64,000 nt of DNA from Streptococcaceae bacterium (GCA_902363395.1 CABIZZ010000001.1:744001-808000); one strand, 5' to 3'. Shown: positions 53,928-62,673, numbered from the stretch's first letter. Notes: generated from the letters alone by a model not told the origin. A program made the numbers and translations.

Positions 53928-55556
53928 TTGAGATCCATAGAACATTTCCAAGAACAAATTGCCACCATTTTTCAAGAGGCAATGTCCATACCGAGCTTTA
54001 CCAATACAGAGACAGAAAGGGAGATAGAAGACTATCTAGACCAACGAATTGGCTCTATTCCATATTTCAAGAGTCACCCCCAGCACTTTGGTCGCTCCCC
54101 TCTACCCAATGACCATCTTCATCGCAGTGTCAATTGGGCCTTGGTCGATAAAGGCAAGGAAAAGACAGTGATCCTTTTTCACCACCACGATACGGTAGAT
54201 CTAGAAGATTACGGTCCCCTAGCTCCAATAGCTTTGGATTCCGAGGCACTGGTTCAAGCCTTGAAGGGCATTGATTTTCGATCAGAAATGCAGGAGGACC
54301 TAGATTCTGGTCAATGGCAATTTGGACGAGGTTCTTGTGACATGAAGGCGGCCTTAGCGCTCCAACTGGGTGTCTTAGAAGCCTACGCCTCCGATCCAGA
54401 AGGGGGTCAGGTCAACCTCCTCTACCTTTCTGTGGGAGATGAGGAGTCCTATTCACGTGGGATGAGAGGAGCATTGACTTTGCTCTGTCAGTTAAAAGAT
54501 GAGTTTGACTTGGACTATGTCTTAGCGGTCGATTCAGAACCCTTTGAAGCTACTAGTGACAAGGAGAAGGTCCTGCACATCGGAACGGTTGGCAAGCTCA
54601 TGCCAGTCGTCGTCGCTCAAGGGGTCCTATCCCATATGAAGGAGCCTCTCAAGGGAATCAACGCCCTCTCTCTCCTGATAGCAGTCGCCTCGAAATTGGA
54701 CCTCCATCCGGACCTATCCGACCAAGCGCTGGGAGAGCAGTCTCCTCTCCCTTCTTGGTCTTATCTTCGAGATTTGAAGGAGCAATATGATGTATCGACG
54801 GTCCTCTATGCTGCTGGCTATTTCAGTGTGCTGCATCTGAAAATGACCCCTCAGGAATTACTGCAACGCATCAAGGAGTTGAGCCAGGAAGCGGTTGATG
54901 AGTTTTATGTCAAATACCTGTCCCTCCAGGACCAAGCATGCCAAGAACATGTGATAGGTCAGCCAAGGGTGATCAGCTATCAAGAATTGCTGGATCGTTG
55001 CCAAAAGAAGGAAGGATTTTCAAGCTTCCAAGAGCAATGTGAGCAAAGAGCCTACCAAGCTTTCTTAGCTGGAGTCAGCTATCAGGCTATTGCCATCCAG
55101 CAGATCCAAGCTTACTTAGACCTCCTAGCGGAGAAGACGCCATTGGTCGTCATTGGCTTTGCACCACCTTATTACCCATCCATGAACTGTCGCTCTTTAC
55201 CGAATACCAGTCTCAAAATTGGCACCCTGGTGGATGATTACCGCCACTATTTAGGAAGACGCGGCCTGTCCCTGAAGGTGGAAGAATATTTCATGGGCAT
55301 TTGCGACACCAGTTATTGCGCCTTGGAGAGAGACCTAGCAAGCTATCAGGTCGTCTTGGATAGTTTGGCGACCCCCTCTCAAGTCTACGAGTTGGATCTG
55401 GAAAAAATTGCCCAGATCCAAGTGCCAGCAGTCAATTTAGGACCTTGGGGCAAGGAGCTCCATCAAAGAGGAGAGCGGGTCTTTACGGAGGATCTTCTGG
55501 AGACCATCCCTAACTATCTATTTGACCTTCTCTATCGCTTTGAGGAATTGCTTTAA
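53928..55556 (+). CDS. M20-family peptidase (RocB-like)
   Basis: A 542-residue zinc peptidase-like protein of the M20 group, resembling RocB of arginine use. Metal ligands: His in HHHDTVDLEDY (about 85), Asp in GRGSCDMKAA (about 142), Glu pair in VGDEESYSRG (about 174) and VDSEP (about 204). Start chosen as TTG at 53928: AAGGAGG lies exactly six bases upstream and matches no other start; a GTG at 53883 would place it inside. It follows the second surface peptidase by 66 bases and may work on imported peptides. Substrate unknown. Confidence 0.85.
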   Translation: MRSIEHFQEQIATIFQEAMSIPSFTNTETEREIEDYLDQRIGSIPYFKSHPQHFGRSPLPNDHLHRSVNWALVDKGKEKTVILFHHHDTVDLEDYGPLAPIALDSEALVQALKGIDFRSEMQEDLDSGQWQFGRGSCDMKAALALQLGVLEAYASDPEGGQVNLLYLSVGDEESYSRGMRGALTLLCQLKDEFDLDYVLAVDSEPFEATSDKEKVLHIGTVGKLMPVVVAQGVLSHMKEPLKGINALSLLIAVASKLDLHPDLSDQALGEQSPLPSWSYLRDLKEQYDVSTVLYAAGYFSVLHLKMTPQELLQRIKELSQEAVDEFYVKYLSLQDQACQEHVIGQPRVISYQELLDRCQKKEGFSSFQEQCEQRAYQAFLAGVSYQAIAIQQIQAYLDLLAEKTPLVVIGFAPPYYPSMNCRSLPNTSLKIGTLVDDYRHYLGRRGLSLKVEEYFMGICDTSYCALERDLASYQVVLDSLATPSQVYELDLEKIAQIQVPAVNLGPWGKELHQRGERVFTEDLLETIPNYLFDLLYRFEELL

Positions 55557-55662
55557 TACTTAAGTTTTCCATTGACAAGAGAGGAAAAGAAGACTAAAAT
55601 ATAGGCAACATAAGGAAACCATTTGCTTTCGTCAGGAAAGTTATGTGGTAGAAGGAGAATCT

Positions 55663-56406
55663 ATGATTGAATTTCAAGGTGTAACCAAGGATTATGATGG
55701 TCAACTGGCATTGAACCATTTGAACTTAACCATTGAAGATGGGCAAATTGTTGGATTGATCGGCCATAATGGAGCCGGGAAATCAACAACCATTAAGAGT
55801 CTGGTCAGTGTCATCACCCCAACGACCGGTAGGATCCTAGTAGATGGGAAGGACCTCTATAGCAATCGCTTGGAAATAAAGAAGAAAATTGGCTACGTAG
55901 CCGATTCGCCAGATCTCTTTCTTCGTTTGACGGCTAATGAATTTTGGGAGTTAGTCGCTACTTCCTATGATATGAGCCAGCAAGAATGTGATGACCGCTT
56001 GGAGCATTTGCTGCATCTGTTTGACTTTGCTAGTCATCGTTATGAGGTCATCGAGTCTTTCTCTCATGGGATGCGCCAGAAGGTCTTTGTCATCGGGGCT
56101 CTTTTATCTGATCCAGACATTTGGGTTCTAGATGAGCCTATGACTGGTTTGGATCCCCAAGCCTCTTACGACTTGAAGCAGATGATGCGGGAGCATGCGG
56201 ATAAGGGCAATACCGTCATCTTCTCCACCCATGTCCTCGAAGTGGCAGAGCAGCTCTGTGATAAGATTGCTATCCTGAAGAAGGGAAATCTCATCTTTTA
56301 TGGAACCATCGAGGAATTGAAGGGGCAACACCCAGAACAAAGCCTAGAGTCCATTTATCTTGGATTGGCTGGTCGAAGAGAAGAGGTGAGTCCAGATGCG
56401 TCTTAA
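55663..56406 (+). CDS. ABC transporter ATP-binding protein
   Basis: A 247-residue ABC ATPase: Walker A GLIGHNGAGKST (about 35-46), signature FSHGMRQKVFV (about 133-143), Walker B IWVLDEPMTGLDP (about 152-164), H-loop STHVLE. The ATG at 55663 has AAGGAG seven bases upstream. It overlaps the permease gene by 11 bases. Such pairs are exporters of unknown substrate in streptococci. Confidence 0.92.
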   Translation: MIEFQGVTKDYDGQLALNHLNLTIEDGQIVGLIGHNGAGKSTTIKSLVSVITPTTGRILVDGKDLYSNRLEIKKKIGYVADSPDLFLRLTANEFWELVATSYDMSQQECDDRLEHLLHLFDFASHRYEVIESFSHGMRQKVFVIGALLSDPDIWVLDEPMTGLDPQASYDLKQMMREHADKGNTVIFSTHVLEVAEQLCDKIAILKKGNLIFYGTIEELKGQHPEQSLESIYLGLAGRREEVSPDAS

Positions 56407-58042
56407 AATGGTTCGTCGCCTAGTCGATGTCAACATTATCTACGCTACTCAGCCTGCCCAATTAGCGAAATTTAGAAAGAAGCAGGAAAAGGATCCGACT
56501 AGGAAGGTCAATGTTTCCGCCCAGTCTATTCGGACCTATATATTTATCGGTCTCCTTTATCTCTTCCTTTTTGGGATACTTTCTAGTGCCAATGATTTTG
56601 TCTCTAGCCCTGGTCCCTTTGTCAACATGATTACGCTCTTTGCGCTCTTGGCTATATCCCAAGGCTTGATGAGTTTTTACAATGTCTTTTACGAAAGCAA
56701 GGATTTACAATTTTACCGTCCCTATGCCTTTTCGGATGCAGAAGTAATTGCAGGAAAGAGTATTTCGGTCATCTTAGTACTCTTGATGGCCCTGCTTCCA
56801 ATGCTGAGTTATTTTATCATTCTTCCTATTCAAGCAGGGGGAAATGTTTTGGTGGGGCTCCTTCTTGGCCTTCTTTGTGCCATGATTCTCCTCTCCATCC
56901 TCTTTTTAGGCACCTTGTTCCTATCCCATCTGATTACCAAATCAGCTGTCTTTAAGAAGCACACCAGTTTGGTGTCTAACCTCATCATTGGATTGAGTAG
57001 TCTCATTTCCATTGGAGCCTATCTCTATATCAATATGCTCCAGTCAGAGCACTCAGCAGCGGGTGAACTGGTCACTCAACCCAGCATTTTTCCTCCGATA
57101 GAGGTCTTCCATACCTTTATCTTGAATCCTTTGGATTCAGGAGCTCTACTTGGGATGTTGGCTTGGGTATTGGTTCTAGCAGTCCTCCTTTGGCTGGTCA
57201 AAAGTCAGGTCTTGCCTCATTTTTATGATGCTGCCCTTGAGGTTTCTTCCAGCCATGCGGTCAAGGAGCGGGTCAGCCAGATGAAGCTAGGAGATCAGAA
57301 AGCCTTCCATCGTTTTACAGTTTCCTATCATAAACGGCTTCTGAGTGATGGTACCTTGCTGACGCAGGTCATCTTCATGATGGCGATTTTCCCTTATCTT
57401 TTCACATTTGGCTTGTTTTTAGGGGCATCGCGAGCTTCCCTCCAAATTGAAAACTTCCTCACGCCCCAATACCTCCTTCCTTTATCGCTGATTGCTTTTA
57501 TGATTGGAGTCTTCAACTCTGTCGAAAGCTTGACCAGTATTGGGATATCCTTGGAGCGGGAAAATTTCGCTTATCTTCGTGCCCTTCCGATTGACTTTAA
57601 ACGCTATTGTTTGAAGAAATTTTGGATCCTCTTTTCAGTTCAGTCTGCTTTACCGATCGTGCTCTTAGTAGGGGTATCTTGCTACTTTGGGGTCCATCCT
57701 CTCTCCCTTCTACCTATGCTTTTGATTTGGTTTTTGACCAGTTTGAGTTTGAGTGTGGTCGCTTTTAGACGTGACTACAAGCTCTTAACGACCAATTGGT
57801 CGACTGTAACGGATCTGATGAACCGTAATAGAGGAAATGCTGCCCTGAGAGGCTTATTGATCTTTATCTTTATTATCGTCATGCTGATTTTGATAGGATT
57901 TGCTTTCTATCTCTCTGCTGTGGCCTTCACCACCTTGATTGCTAGTGTGATTTATCTTCTCATTGCAGCTATAGGAACTTTTGCAACTGTTTATATCTAT
58001 AAACGTACTTTTTATAAATTTAACCAAGAAATTGGTGAATAA
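56396..58042 (+). CDS. Large ABC exporter permease
   Basis: A 548-residue integral membrane protein with about twelve hydrophobic segments, the first near residues 48-66. The cytoplasmic N-terminus (1-45) is basic with the pattern FRKKQEKDPTRKVNVS. The layout resembles the putative ABC exporter family found with a single ATPase in Firmicutes. Overlap with the ATPase gene suggests coupled translation. Ends with a terminator at 58047. The substrate is unknown. Confidence 0.85.
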   Translation: MRLKMVRRLVDVNIIYATQPAQLAKFRKKQEKDPTRKVNVSAQSIRTYIFIGLLYLFLFGILSSANDFVSSPGPFVNMITLFALLAISQGLMSFYNVFYESKDLQFYRPYAFSDAEVIAGKSISVILVLLMALLPMLSYFIILPIQAGGNVLVGLLLGLLCAMILLSILFLGTLFLSHLITKSAVFKKHTSLVSNLIIGLSSLISIGAYLYINMLQSEHSAAGELVTQPSIFPPIEVFHTFILNPLDSGALLGMLAWVLVLAVLLWLVKSQVLPHFYDAALEVSSSHAVKERVSQMKLGDQKAFHRFTVSYHKRLLSDGTLLTQVIFMMAIFPYLFTFGLFLGASRASLQIENFLTPQYLLPLSLIAFMIGVFNSVESLTSIGISLERENFAYLRALPIDFKRYCLKKFWILFSVQSALPIVLLVGVSCYFGVHPLSLLPMLLIWFLTSLSLSVVAFRRDYKLLTTNWSTVTDLMNRNRGNAALRGLLIFIFIIVMLILIGFAFYLSAVAFTTLIASVIYLLIAAIGTFATVYIYKRTFYKFNQEIGE

Positions 58043-58046
58043 AAAA

Positions 58047-58082
58047 GATTCCCTCGGGTCAGACCGGAGGGAATCTGTATTT
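58047..58082 (+). terminator. Intrinsic terminator of the ABC exporter pair
   Basis: GATTCCCTC and GAGGGAATC around a short loop, followed by TGTATTTT. Confidence 0.85.
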
Positions 58083-58136
58083 TAAAATACTGGAATGAGT
58101 TCTAGCCTTTCAGATTGAAGACAAAGTCATATTAAA

Positions 58137-58270
58137 AACTTTCCTTAGGTGAGTACGGACGTCAGCGAACTTCTTCGAAGTTCCAAGACTAATTATTGAG
58201 CCTAAGGTCTCAATAATTCCGAGTGCCTGAAACGTTATTGTTTCAGGCACTTTTCTCACAGCGGAAAGTT
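58137..58270 (+). repeat. Repeat B, copy 4 (full length)
   Basis: Bounded by AACTTTCC and GGAAAGTT. Inner arms: GAACTTCTTCGAAGTTC, ATTATTGAG/CTCAATAAT, GTGCCTGAAAC/GTTTCAGGCAC. Compared with copy 1, both arms of the last two hairpins have changed together. It lies between the convergent exporter and degV genes. Confidence 0.93.
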
Positions 58271-58367
58271 TTGGTATTTTTTTGAATCGATTTAAAAATT
58301 GGAACTCATTTTTATTTCTGCAGAATCGCTTAACTTATTTTACTTTAAAATAGTTTGTCTACATTAT

Positions 58368-58396
58368 AAAAGACTGGAATGAGTTCCAGTCTTTTA
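58368..58396. terminator. Terminator at the end of degV
   Basis: AAAAGACTGGAA and TTCCAGTCTTTT around TGAG. Symmetric, so it serves both directions; it lies just past the degV stop. Confidence 0.88.
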
Positions 58397-58406
58397 TAGT
58401 TCGTTG

Positions 58407-59249
58407 TTAAATTTCATAGCCGATTAAGAGGCCACCTTCTTCAGCGTAGAAGCTGCAGAGGCCAGAGGTCGGAAGAACTTCGATATCCGCATTGGCGAAT
58501 TTTTCATGGACCAAGTCAGAGAGTTGTTCTACGAATTTATCGTTGCGACGGTGAGCAATGGTGATATGTCCACCTTTATAGCCGGCTTTAAGCATTTCTT
58601 CAAAAGTAGTGGAAATAGCTTTCTTTTGGCCACGGGCTTTATGGAGGAGCTCAAGGGTTCCTGTATCGCTAGCTTGGCCGACCATACGGATGTTTAAGAG
58701 GCCGACAACCGTTCCGATAATTTTATTGAGTCGTCCATTTTTGACCAAATTATCGACCTTAGCCAGGACAAAAATCAGTTTGGTTTTTTCTTGATATTTG
58801 GTGATGACTTCGATCACTTGATCAAAGTCAAGGTCTTGGGCGATGAGTTGATGGAGTTTGCGGACGAGGAGATCCACTTCACCACCAGCTGATAAACTAT
58901 CAATCACATGGATATTGCTTGCAGGATGTTCTTCTAGATAAAGTTTTTTTGCAACCTGAGCACTATTGTGGCTACCAGACAACGTACCAGTGATGGTAAC
59001 AACGATGATATTATCAGCTCCCTCAAAGGCTTTCATATAGTCATCAGGACTGGGACAAGCTGATTTGGAAGCAGTAGTAGTAGCATACATATCTTCCATC
59101 ATTTTGTCAGTATCAAGCTTGGCGTCGTCTGTGTAGATGGTCTCACCAATCTGGATGGTAAGGGGAACTGAAACAAAGCTAGTATCTGGTGCAGCATTTT
59201 CATAAGTACGATAATCACAGCCAGAGTCTGCAATAATTTTCCATTTCAT
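58407..59249 (-). CDS. DegV-family fatty-acid-binding protein
   Basis: A 280-residue cytosolic protein of the DegV/FakB family, which hold a fatty acid for phosphorylation by FakA before use in lipid synthesis. N-terminal IIADSGCDYR; fatty acid-head loop TTASKSACPSPDDYMKAF (about 69-86), ITGTLSGSHNSAQVA (about 99-113) and a C-terminal SGLCSFYAEEGGLLIGYE. The start at 59249 (MKWKIIADSGCDY) follows TTGAGGT by eight bases. Minus strand, divergent from a TetR regulator that shares the intergenic operator. Whether it binds fatty acid is inferred from the family. Confidence 0.9.
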   Translation of the reverse strand: MKWKIIADSGCDYRTYENAAPDTSFVSVPLTIQIGETIYTDDAKLDTDKMMEDMYATTTASKSACPSPDDYMKAFEGADNIIVVTITGTLSGSHNSAQVAKKLYLEEHPASNIHVIDSLSAGGEVDLLVRKLHQLIAQDLDFDQVIEVITKYQEKTKLIFVLAKVDNLVKNGRLNKIIGTVVGLLNIRMVGQASDTGTLELLHKARGQKKAISTTFEEMLKAGYKGGHITIAHRRNDKFVEQLSDLVHEKFANADIEVLPTSGLCSFYAEEGGLLIGYEI

Positions 59250-59263
59250 TTTTATTACCTCAA

Positions 59264-59310
59264 AATGTAAAAAATTGTACATTGACAAGTAGTTAGTCTT
59301 TTTTTACAAT
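59264..59310 (+). promoter_or_regulatory. Promoter and operator between degV and TetR
   Basis: AATGTA-N8-TACATT (59264-59283) overlaps the -35 TTGACA (59282-59287), which is 17 bases from TACAAT (59305-59310). The TetR start follows. The same palindrome stands in the degV leader, so one dimer could affect both genes. Confidence 0.7.
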
Positions 59311-59376
59311 TATATCATGAAGTTACATTCTCTGAAAGCAGATACATTCAGATGATACAGATAGAAAGTAAGTGTT

Positions 59377-59955
59377 ATGGCAGAAAGAAAGATATCAGAA
59401 AAATCCTTAGCGAACCTAAAGCGATCCAATCAAGAAAGCAATGCCATCACACGGGAATCCTTGGAGATTTCCCTGCTTCAGTTGTTGGATAAAAAGGACT
59501 TGAAAAAGATTACCATTTCAGAATTGGTGGAGAGAGCAGGCGTTTCTCGTGCAGCTTTTTACCGAAATTACGAGTCAAAAGAAGAATTGCTCGAATCCAT
59601 CTTCCAATCAACTGTTTCGAAGATTACCAAGTCTTTGGAAGGCTATAATTTCAAGACCGATTTGTACCAGATATGGGTTTATCTCTTTAAAGAGGCCAAG
59701 AAGGAAGCCCGCATTATCAGCTTGGCCGTCGATTATAATTTTGAGAAATTGCTTACCAAGGCTGTTTATGAATTTCTGGAAAAGAGGAGTAAAAGTCAGA
59801 AATCCTCACAAGGACCAGCTAGTTATTTGAATTCCTTCCTCAGCTCAGCCATTGTCTCTGTCCTAGCCAAATGGATTAAGGATGGCATGAAGGTGCCGGC
59901 GGAGAAGATGGCTTCCTTAGGTCTGCCCTTGTTTCCTCAAAAGAAAAGAAAATAA
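59377..59955 (+). CDS. TetR/AcrR-family regulator
   Basis: A 192-residue regulator. Helix-turn-helix about residues 40-75 (KKITISELVERAGVSRAAFYRNYESKEELLESIF), preceded by a basic N-terminal arm; the C-terminal two-thirds form a helical effector domain of the DhaS-like type. Shine-Dalgarno is weak (GAAAGTAAG). Divergent from degV with a palindrome between, so it probably regulates itself and degV, perhaps in response to a lipid-type ligand. Ends just before repeat A copy 4. Confidence 0.9.
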   Translation: MAERKISEKSLANLKRSNQESNAITRESLEISLLQLLDKKDLKKITISELVERAGVSRAAFYRNYESKEELLESIFQSTVSKITKSLEGYNFKTDLYQIWVYLFKEAKKEARIISLAVDYNFEKLLTKAVYEFLEKRSKSQKSSQGPASYLNSFLSSAIVSVLAKWIKDGMKVPAEKMASLGLPLFPQKKRK

Positions 59956-59956
59956 G

Positions 59957-60140
59957 AAAAGAGGCTGGGACAAAAGTCCTAGCCTCTCAATTATTTTTGG
60001 ATTGTTGAGCAAGACGCAGTGGTTGAGTGGGCTCTACTACGCTGATTTTATCAGCTTTTACAGCCCTACTCAACCGTGCGGAGGTGGGACGACGAAATCG
60101 AATTCTAACGAATTACTGATTTCTGTCCCACTCTCTTTTT
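59957..60140 (-). repeat. Repeat A, copy 4 (inverted), overlapping a gene end
   Basis: The element on the minus strand, from GAGAGTGGGACAGAAATCAG to GTCCCAGCCTCTTTTC. It sits between convergent genes, and its first 24 bases are the final codons (REWDRNQ) and stop of the minus-strand P-loop kinase gene. Confidence 0.94.
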
Positions 60141-60643
60141 ACTTTATCTAGGAAACGGTCCAGTTCCTTTTGATTCTTGAGAGAGATGAATTTTTTGGGG
60201 TAGGTGGAGTGGATGTTTTGATACCTTTCTCTGGCAGTTTTTGTTCGTCCATCCCAGAGAATCCAACGGATGAATTCCCAGTCAAAACGTTCAGGGCAGC
60301 CTGCTGCCATACTCTCACGGACGCGTCCTTTATAACGGCGGTATCGTTTCCACCCTCTATAGAGGCAGTTCCAACGAGAGAAGTTGAGAAAGATGATCTG
60401 GTCGGCTTGCTCCATTCTCTCCTCATAGCAGCACCAAGAGTAATTGCCATCAATGACCCAGTCTCTATGATCGCTGAGAAACTGTTTCATTTCTTGCTCC
60501 ATCCAATCCCGGTCACTGTCTATCCAACCCGGTTGAAATTGAAGAGTATCCATGTGGAGTTTGGGAATGGAGTAGTGGCGGGCTAGGTTTTCAGCCAAAG
60601 TTGACTTACCAGATCCTGAATAGCCGATAATCGTAATTTTCAT
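60113..60643 (-). CDS. P-loop kinase-like protein (FlaR / topology-modulation type)
   Basis: A 176-residue P-loop NTPase: Walker [18 protein letters not shown] (about 4-20), LHMDTLQFQPGW (about 33-44) and DGNYSW (about 65-70), the pattern of adenylate-kinase-like proteins called topology modulation or FlaR. Start: GGAGAAGAG before the ATG at 60643. Function is uncertain; they are small-molecule kinase-like. Odd: the last seven residues (REWDRNQ) and the stop come from the repeat A copy, so the natural C-terminus may have been replaced. Confidence 0.85.
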   Translation of the reverse strand: MKITIIGYSGSGKSTLAENLARHYSIPKLHMDTLQFQPGWIDSDRDWMEQEMKQFLSDHRDWVIDGNYSWCCYEERMEQADQIIFLNFSRWNCLYRGWKRYRRYKGRVRESMAAGCPERFDWEFIRWILWDGRTKTARERYQNIHSTYPKKFISLKNQKELDRFLDKVKREWDRNQ

Positions 60644-60666
60644 CTCTTCTCCTCATTTGGAAGCAA

Positions 60667-60690
60667 CAAAAAAAGCTCCGGAGAGCTCAT
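60667..60690 (-). terminator. Intrinsic terminator of rpsT
   Basis: On the minus strand GAGCTCTCCGGAGCTTTTTTTG: a short hairpin with a T run just after the rpsT stop. Confidence 0.85.
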
Positions 60691-60708
60691 TTTGTATGCA
60701 ATGCTTGA

Positions 60709-60942
60709 TTAGCCAAGTTTTGCTGCAAGACGTGCTTTATCACGGCTAGCTTTGTTTTTGTGGATCAAACCTTTAGTTTCTGCTTTATCGATAGCTGAGC
60801 TAGCAGCGCGGTAAAGTTCTTCAGATGGGTTTGCTTCAAAAGCTTTGATTGCAGTACGCATAGCTGATTTTTGAGCTGAGTTTTTTTCGTTTTGTTTAAC
60901 GTTCAATTCAGCGCGTTTGATAGCTGATTTAATGTTTGCCAA
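60709..60942 (-). CDS. rpsT: Ribosomal protein S20
   Basis: A 77-residue basic 30S protein binding 16S r[18 protein letters not shown] start and the ending [24 protein letters not shown]. The start is a TTG at 60942 with GGAGGTG six bases upstream; the in-frame ATG further upstream would place the Shine-Dalgarno inside the gene. Rare starts are known for S20, whose synthesis is autoregulated at translation. Promoter TTGTCA-N17-TATAAT at 61004-60976 on the minus strand. Confidence 0.96.
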   Translation of the reverse strand: MANIKSAIKRAELNVKQNEKNSAQKSAMRTAIKAFEANPSEELYRAASSAIDKAETKGLIHKNKASRDKARLAAKLG

Positions 60943-60975
60943 TTTTTTCACCTCCAATGATAATCTAACTCTCTT

Positions 60976-61004
60976 ATTATATCTGAAAACTTTTCTTTTG
61001 ACAA
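60976..61004 (-). promoter_or_regulatory. Promoter of rpsT
   Basis: Minus strand TTGTCA-N17-TATAAT, near consensus. Confidence 0.85.
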
Positions 61005-61063
61005 GCCCAAACTAATTTTTCTTCGAATCGCTATTTTTTAAAGATCATTTTGTTTTAAAACAC

Positions 61064-61984
61064 TTATCTCTTGAGATAGATTTCGTCAATCTCATGGTTG
61101 GCAGATTTGTGCAGGATCAGCTCGGCTCGGTTCCGGGTGGGCTCGATATAGTCTTTTAGATTTAAGAGGTTGATCGACTCCCATACCTGATGAGCGAAGG
61201 CGAGGACTCCTTCTTCAGGTTGCTTGGTAAAGCGGTGGTAGTAGTTGCTTGGGTCATCTTTCGCACGGTCTAACAACTTTTTAAAGCGATCAATATACCA
61301 GGACTCAATATTGGCAACCTCAGCATCCACATAGATGGAAAAGTCAAAGAAGTCAGTCATATAAAGCCGATCATTTTGAGGATTCTGAAAGACGTTGATC
61401 CCTTCAACGATAATGAAGTCCGCAGCATGGATGGTTTGCTTCTGGTCAGGGACGATATCATAAATCTCGTGAGAATAGACGGGGATTTGATAGCTTTGAC
61501 CATTTTTGAGTTGGTTGAGGAAATCCAAAAGGAGCTCCATATCATAACTTTCAGGGAAACCCTTGCGATTGAGGATGTTTTGTTCAATCAAGGTGGCGTT
61601 GGAATACAAGAAGCCATCTGTAGTGACCAATTCAACAGTGGAACCAGAAAAGGTCCGAGAAAGAAGGATTTGAAGGAGACGACTAGTCGTTGATTTGCCG
61701 ACAGCCACGCTCCCTGAAATTCCAATCATAAAAGGCTGTTTTTTACTTTCCTGTTGGAGAAAAATGCCTTTTGAGAATGCTAAATCCTCTTTCGCTTTTT
61801 TGTAGATTTGAATCAGATGTGTCAAGGGTAAGTAGATATCTGTTACATCTTGCAAGCTAATGAGGTCATTAAAACTCTTGATTGAATTCAATTCCTCTTC
61901 AGATAGAGGAGGGGTTGATTTCCGGTGGAGATTTTGCCAAGTTTGTCGATTGATTTTTTCGAAGTGTAGAAATTCTTTATCCAT
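61064..61984 (-). CDS. coaA: Pantothenate kinase, type I
   Basis: A 306-residue enzyme that phosphorylates pantothenate, the committed step to coenzyme A, and is feedback-inhibited by CoA. Walker [18 protein letters not shown] (about 91-107), TTDGFLYSN (about 123-131), [17 protein letters not shown] and [10 protein letters not shown] are typical. ATG at 61984 is chosen: GGAGGAAAG lies just upstream, matching the usual length of 306. Single gene on the minus strand, divergent from the methyltransferase. Confidence 0.96.
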   Translation of the reverse strand: MDKEFLHFEKINRQTWQNLHRKSTPPLSEEELNSIKSFNDLISLQDVTDIYLPLTHLIQIYKKAKEDLAFSKGIFLQQESKKQPFMIGISGSVAVGKSTTSRLLQILLSRTFSGSTVELVTTDGFLYSNATLIEQNILNRKGFPESYDMELLLDFLNQLKNGQSYQIPVYSHEIYDIVPDQKQTIHAADFIIVEGINVFQNPQNDRLYMTDFFDFSIYVDAEVANIESWYIDRFKKLLDRAKDDPSNYYHRFTKQPEEGVLAFAHQVWESINLLNLKDYIEPTRNRAELILHKSANHEIDEIYLKR

Positions 61985-62067
61985 TGCAAGCCTTTCCTCC
62001 ATAGTGACCTTTAGTATATCAGTTTTGAGATCTTCTGTAAACGATTTAAAAATAGGTTAAATTATGC

Positions 62068-62073
62068 TATAAT
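62068..62073 (+). promoter_or_regulatory. Extended -10 close to the methyltransferase start
   Basis: TGC-TATAAT; the start codon lies at 62080, only seven bases after the -10. The transcript may be leaderless. Confidence 0.55.
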
Positions 62074-62079
62074 GCTAAT

Positions 62080-62673
62080 ATGAGTAAAATGTACTATGAT
62101 GAACATCCAGATGCCCAACATGATATCCATGAGTTACAGGTGGTTCTTCTAGGGGAGCGGATGAAATTTCTGACGGATGCCGGTGTTTTTAGTAAGAAAA
62201 TGATCGACTTTGGTAGCCAGGTCCTTTTATCTTGTTTGTCCTTCCAGCAAGGAGAGACGGTTTTGGATGTTGGTTGCGGGTATGGTCCACTTGGTCTCTC
62301 TTTGGTTAAGGCCCAAGGGATCCATGCGACTATGGTAGATGTCAATACACGGGCTTTAGATCTAGCTCAGAAAAACGCAGCTTTAAATCAAGTAGAAGCT
62401 ACTATCTTCCAATCCAATGTTTATGATCAGGTTGAGGGAAGTTTTGATCATATTATCAGTAACCCTCCCATTCGGGCTGGAAAAAAGGTAGTTCATGAAG
62501 TGCTTTCTGGGAGTTTTGACCATTTGAATCCTGGTGGAGACCTAACCATTGTCATTCAGAAAAAACAAGGTGCTCCCAGTGCGAAAGCAAAAATGGAAGA
62601 AGTCTTTGGAAACTGTGAAATCCTCAAAAAAGACAAAGGTTATTATATTTTAAGGAGTGAGAAAGTTACATGA
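62080..62673 (+). CDS. Class I SAM-dependent methyltransferase (RsmC-like)
   Basis: A 197-residue methyltransferase. SAM motif I VLDVGCGYGPLGLSL (about 62-76), motif II MVDVNTRALDLA, and NPPIR (about 129-133), the N6-adenine/guanine-type NPPY/W variant, place it with small-subunit rRNA or similar methyltransferases of the RsmC group. It overlaps pdp by four bases, as in other streptococci. The start lies so near the -10 that a leader is nearly absent. The substrate is unproven. Confidence 0.9.
   Translation: MSKMYYDEHPDAQHDIHELQVVLLGERMKFLTDAGVFSKKMIDFGSQVLLSCLSFQQGETVLDVGCGYGPLGLSLVKAQGIHATMVDVNTRALDLAQKNAALNQVEATIFQSNVYDQVEGSFDHIISNPPIRAGKKVVHEVLSGSFDHLNPGGDLTIVIQKKQGAPSAKAKMEEVFGNCEILKKDKGYYILRSEKVT

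Noticed and set aside
21844..60140. Repeats A and B as insertion sequences
   Set aside because: No transposase or remnant reading frame is inside, and no target duplication is evident; they are MITE-like at most.
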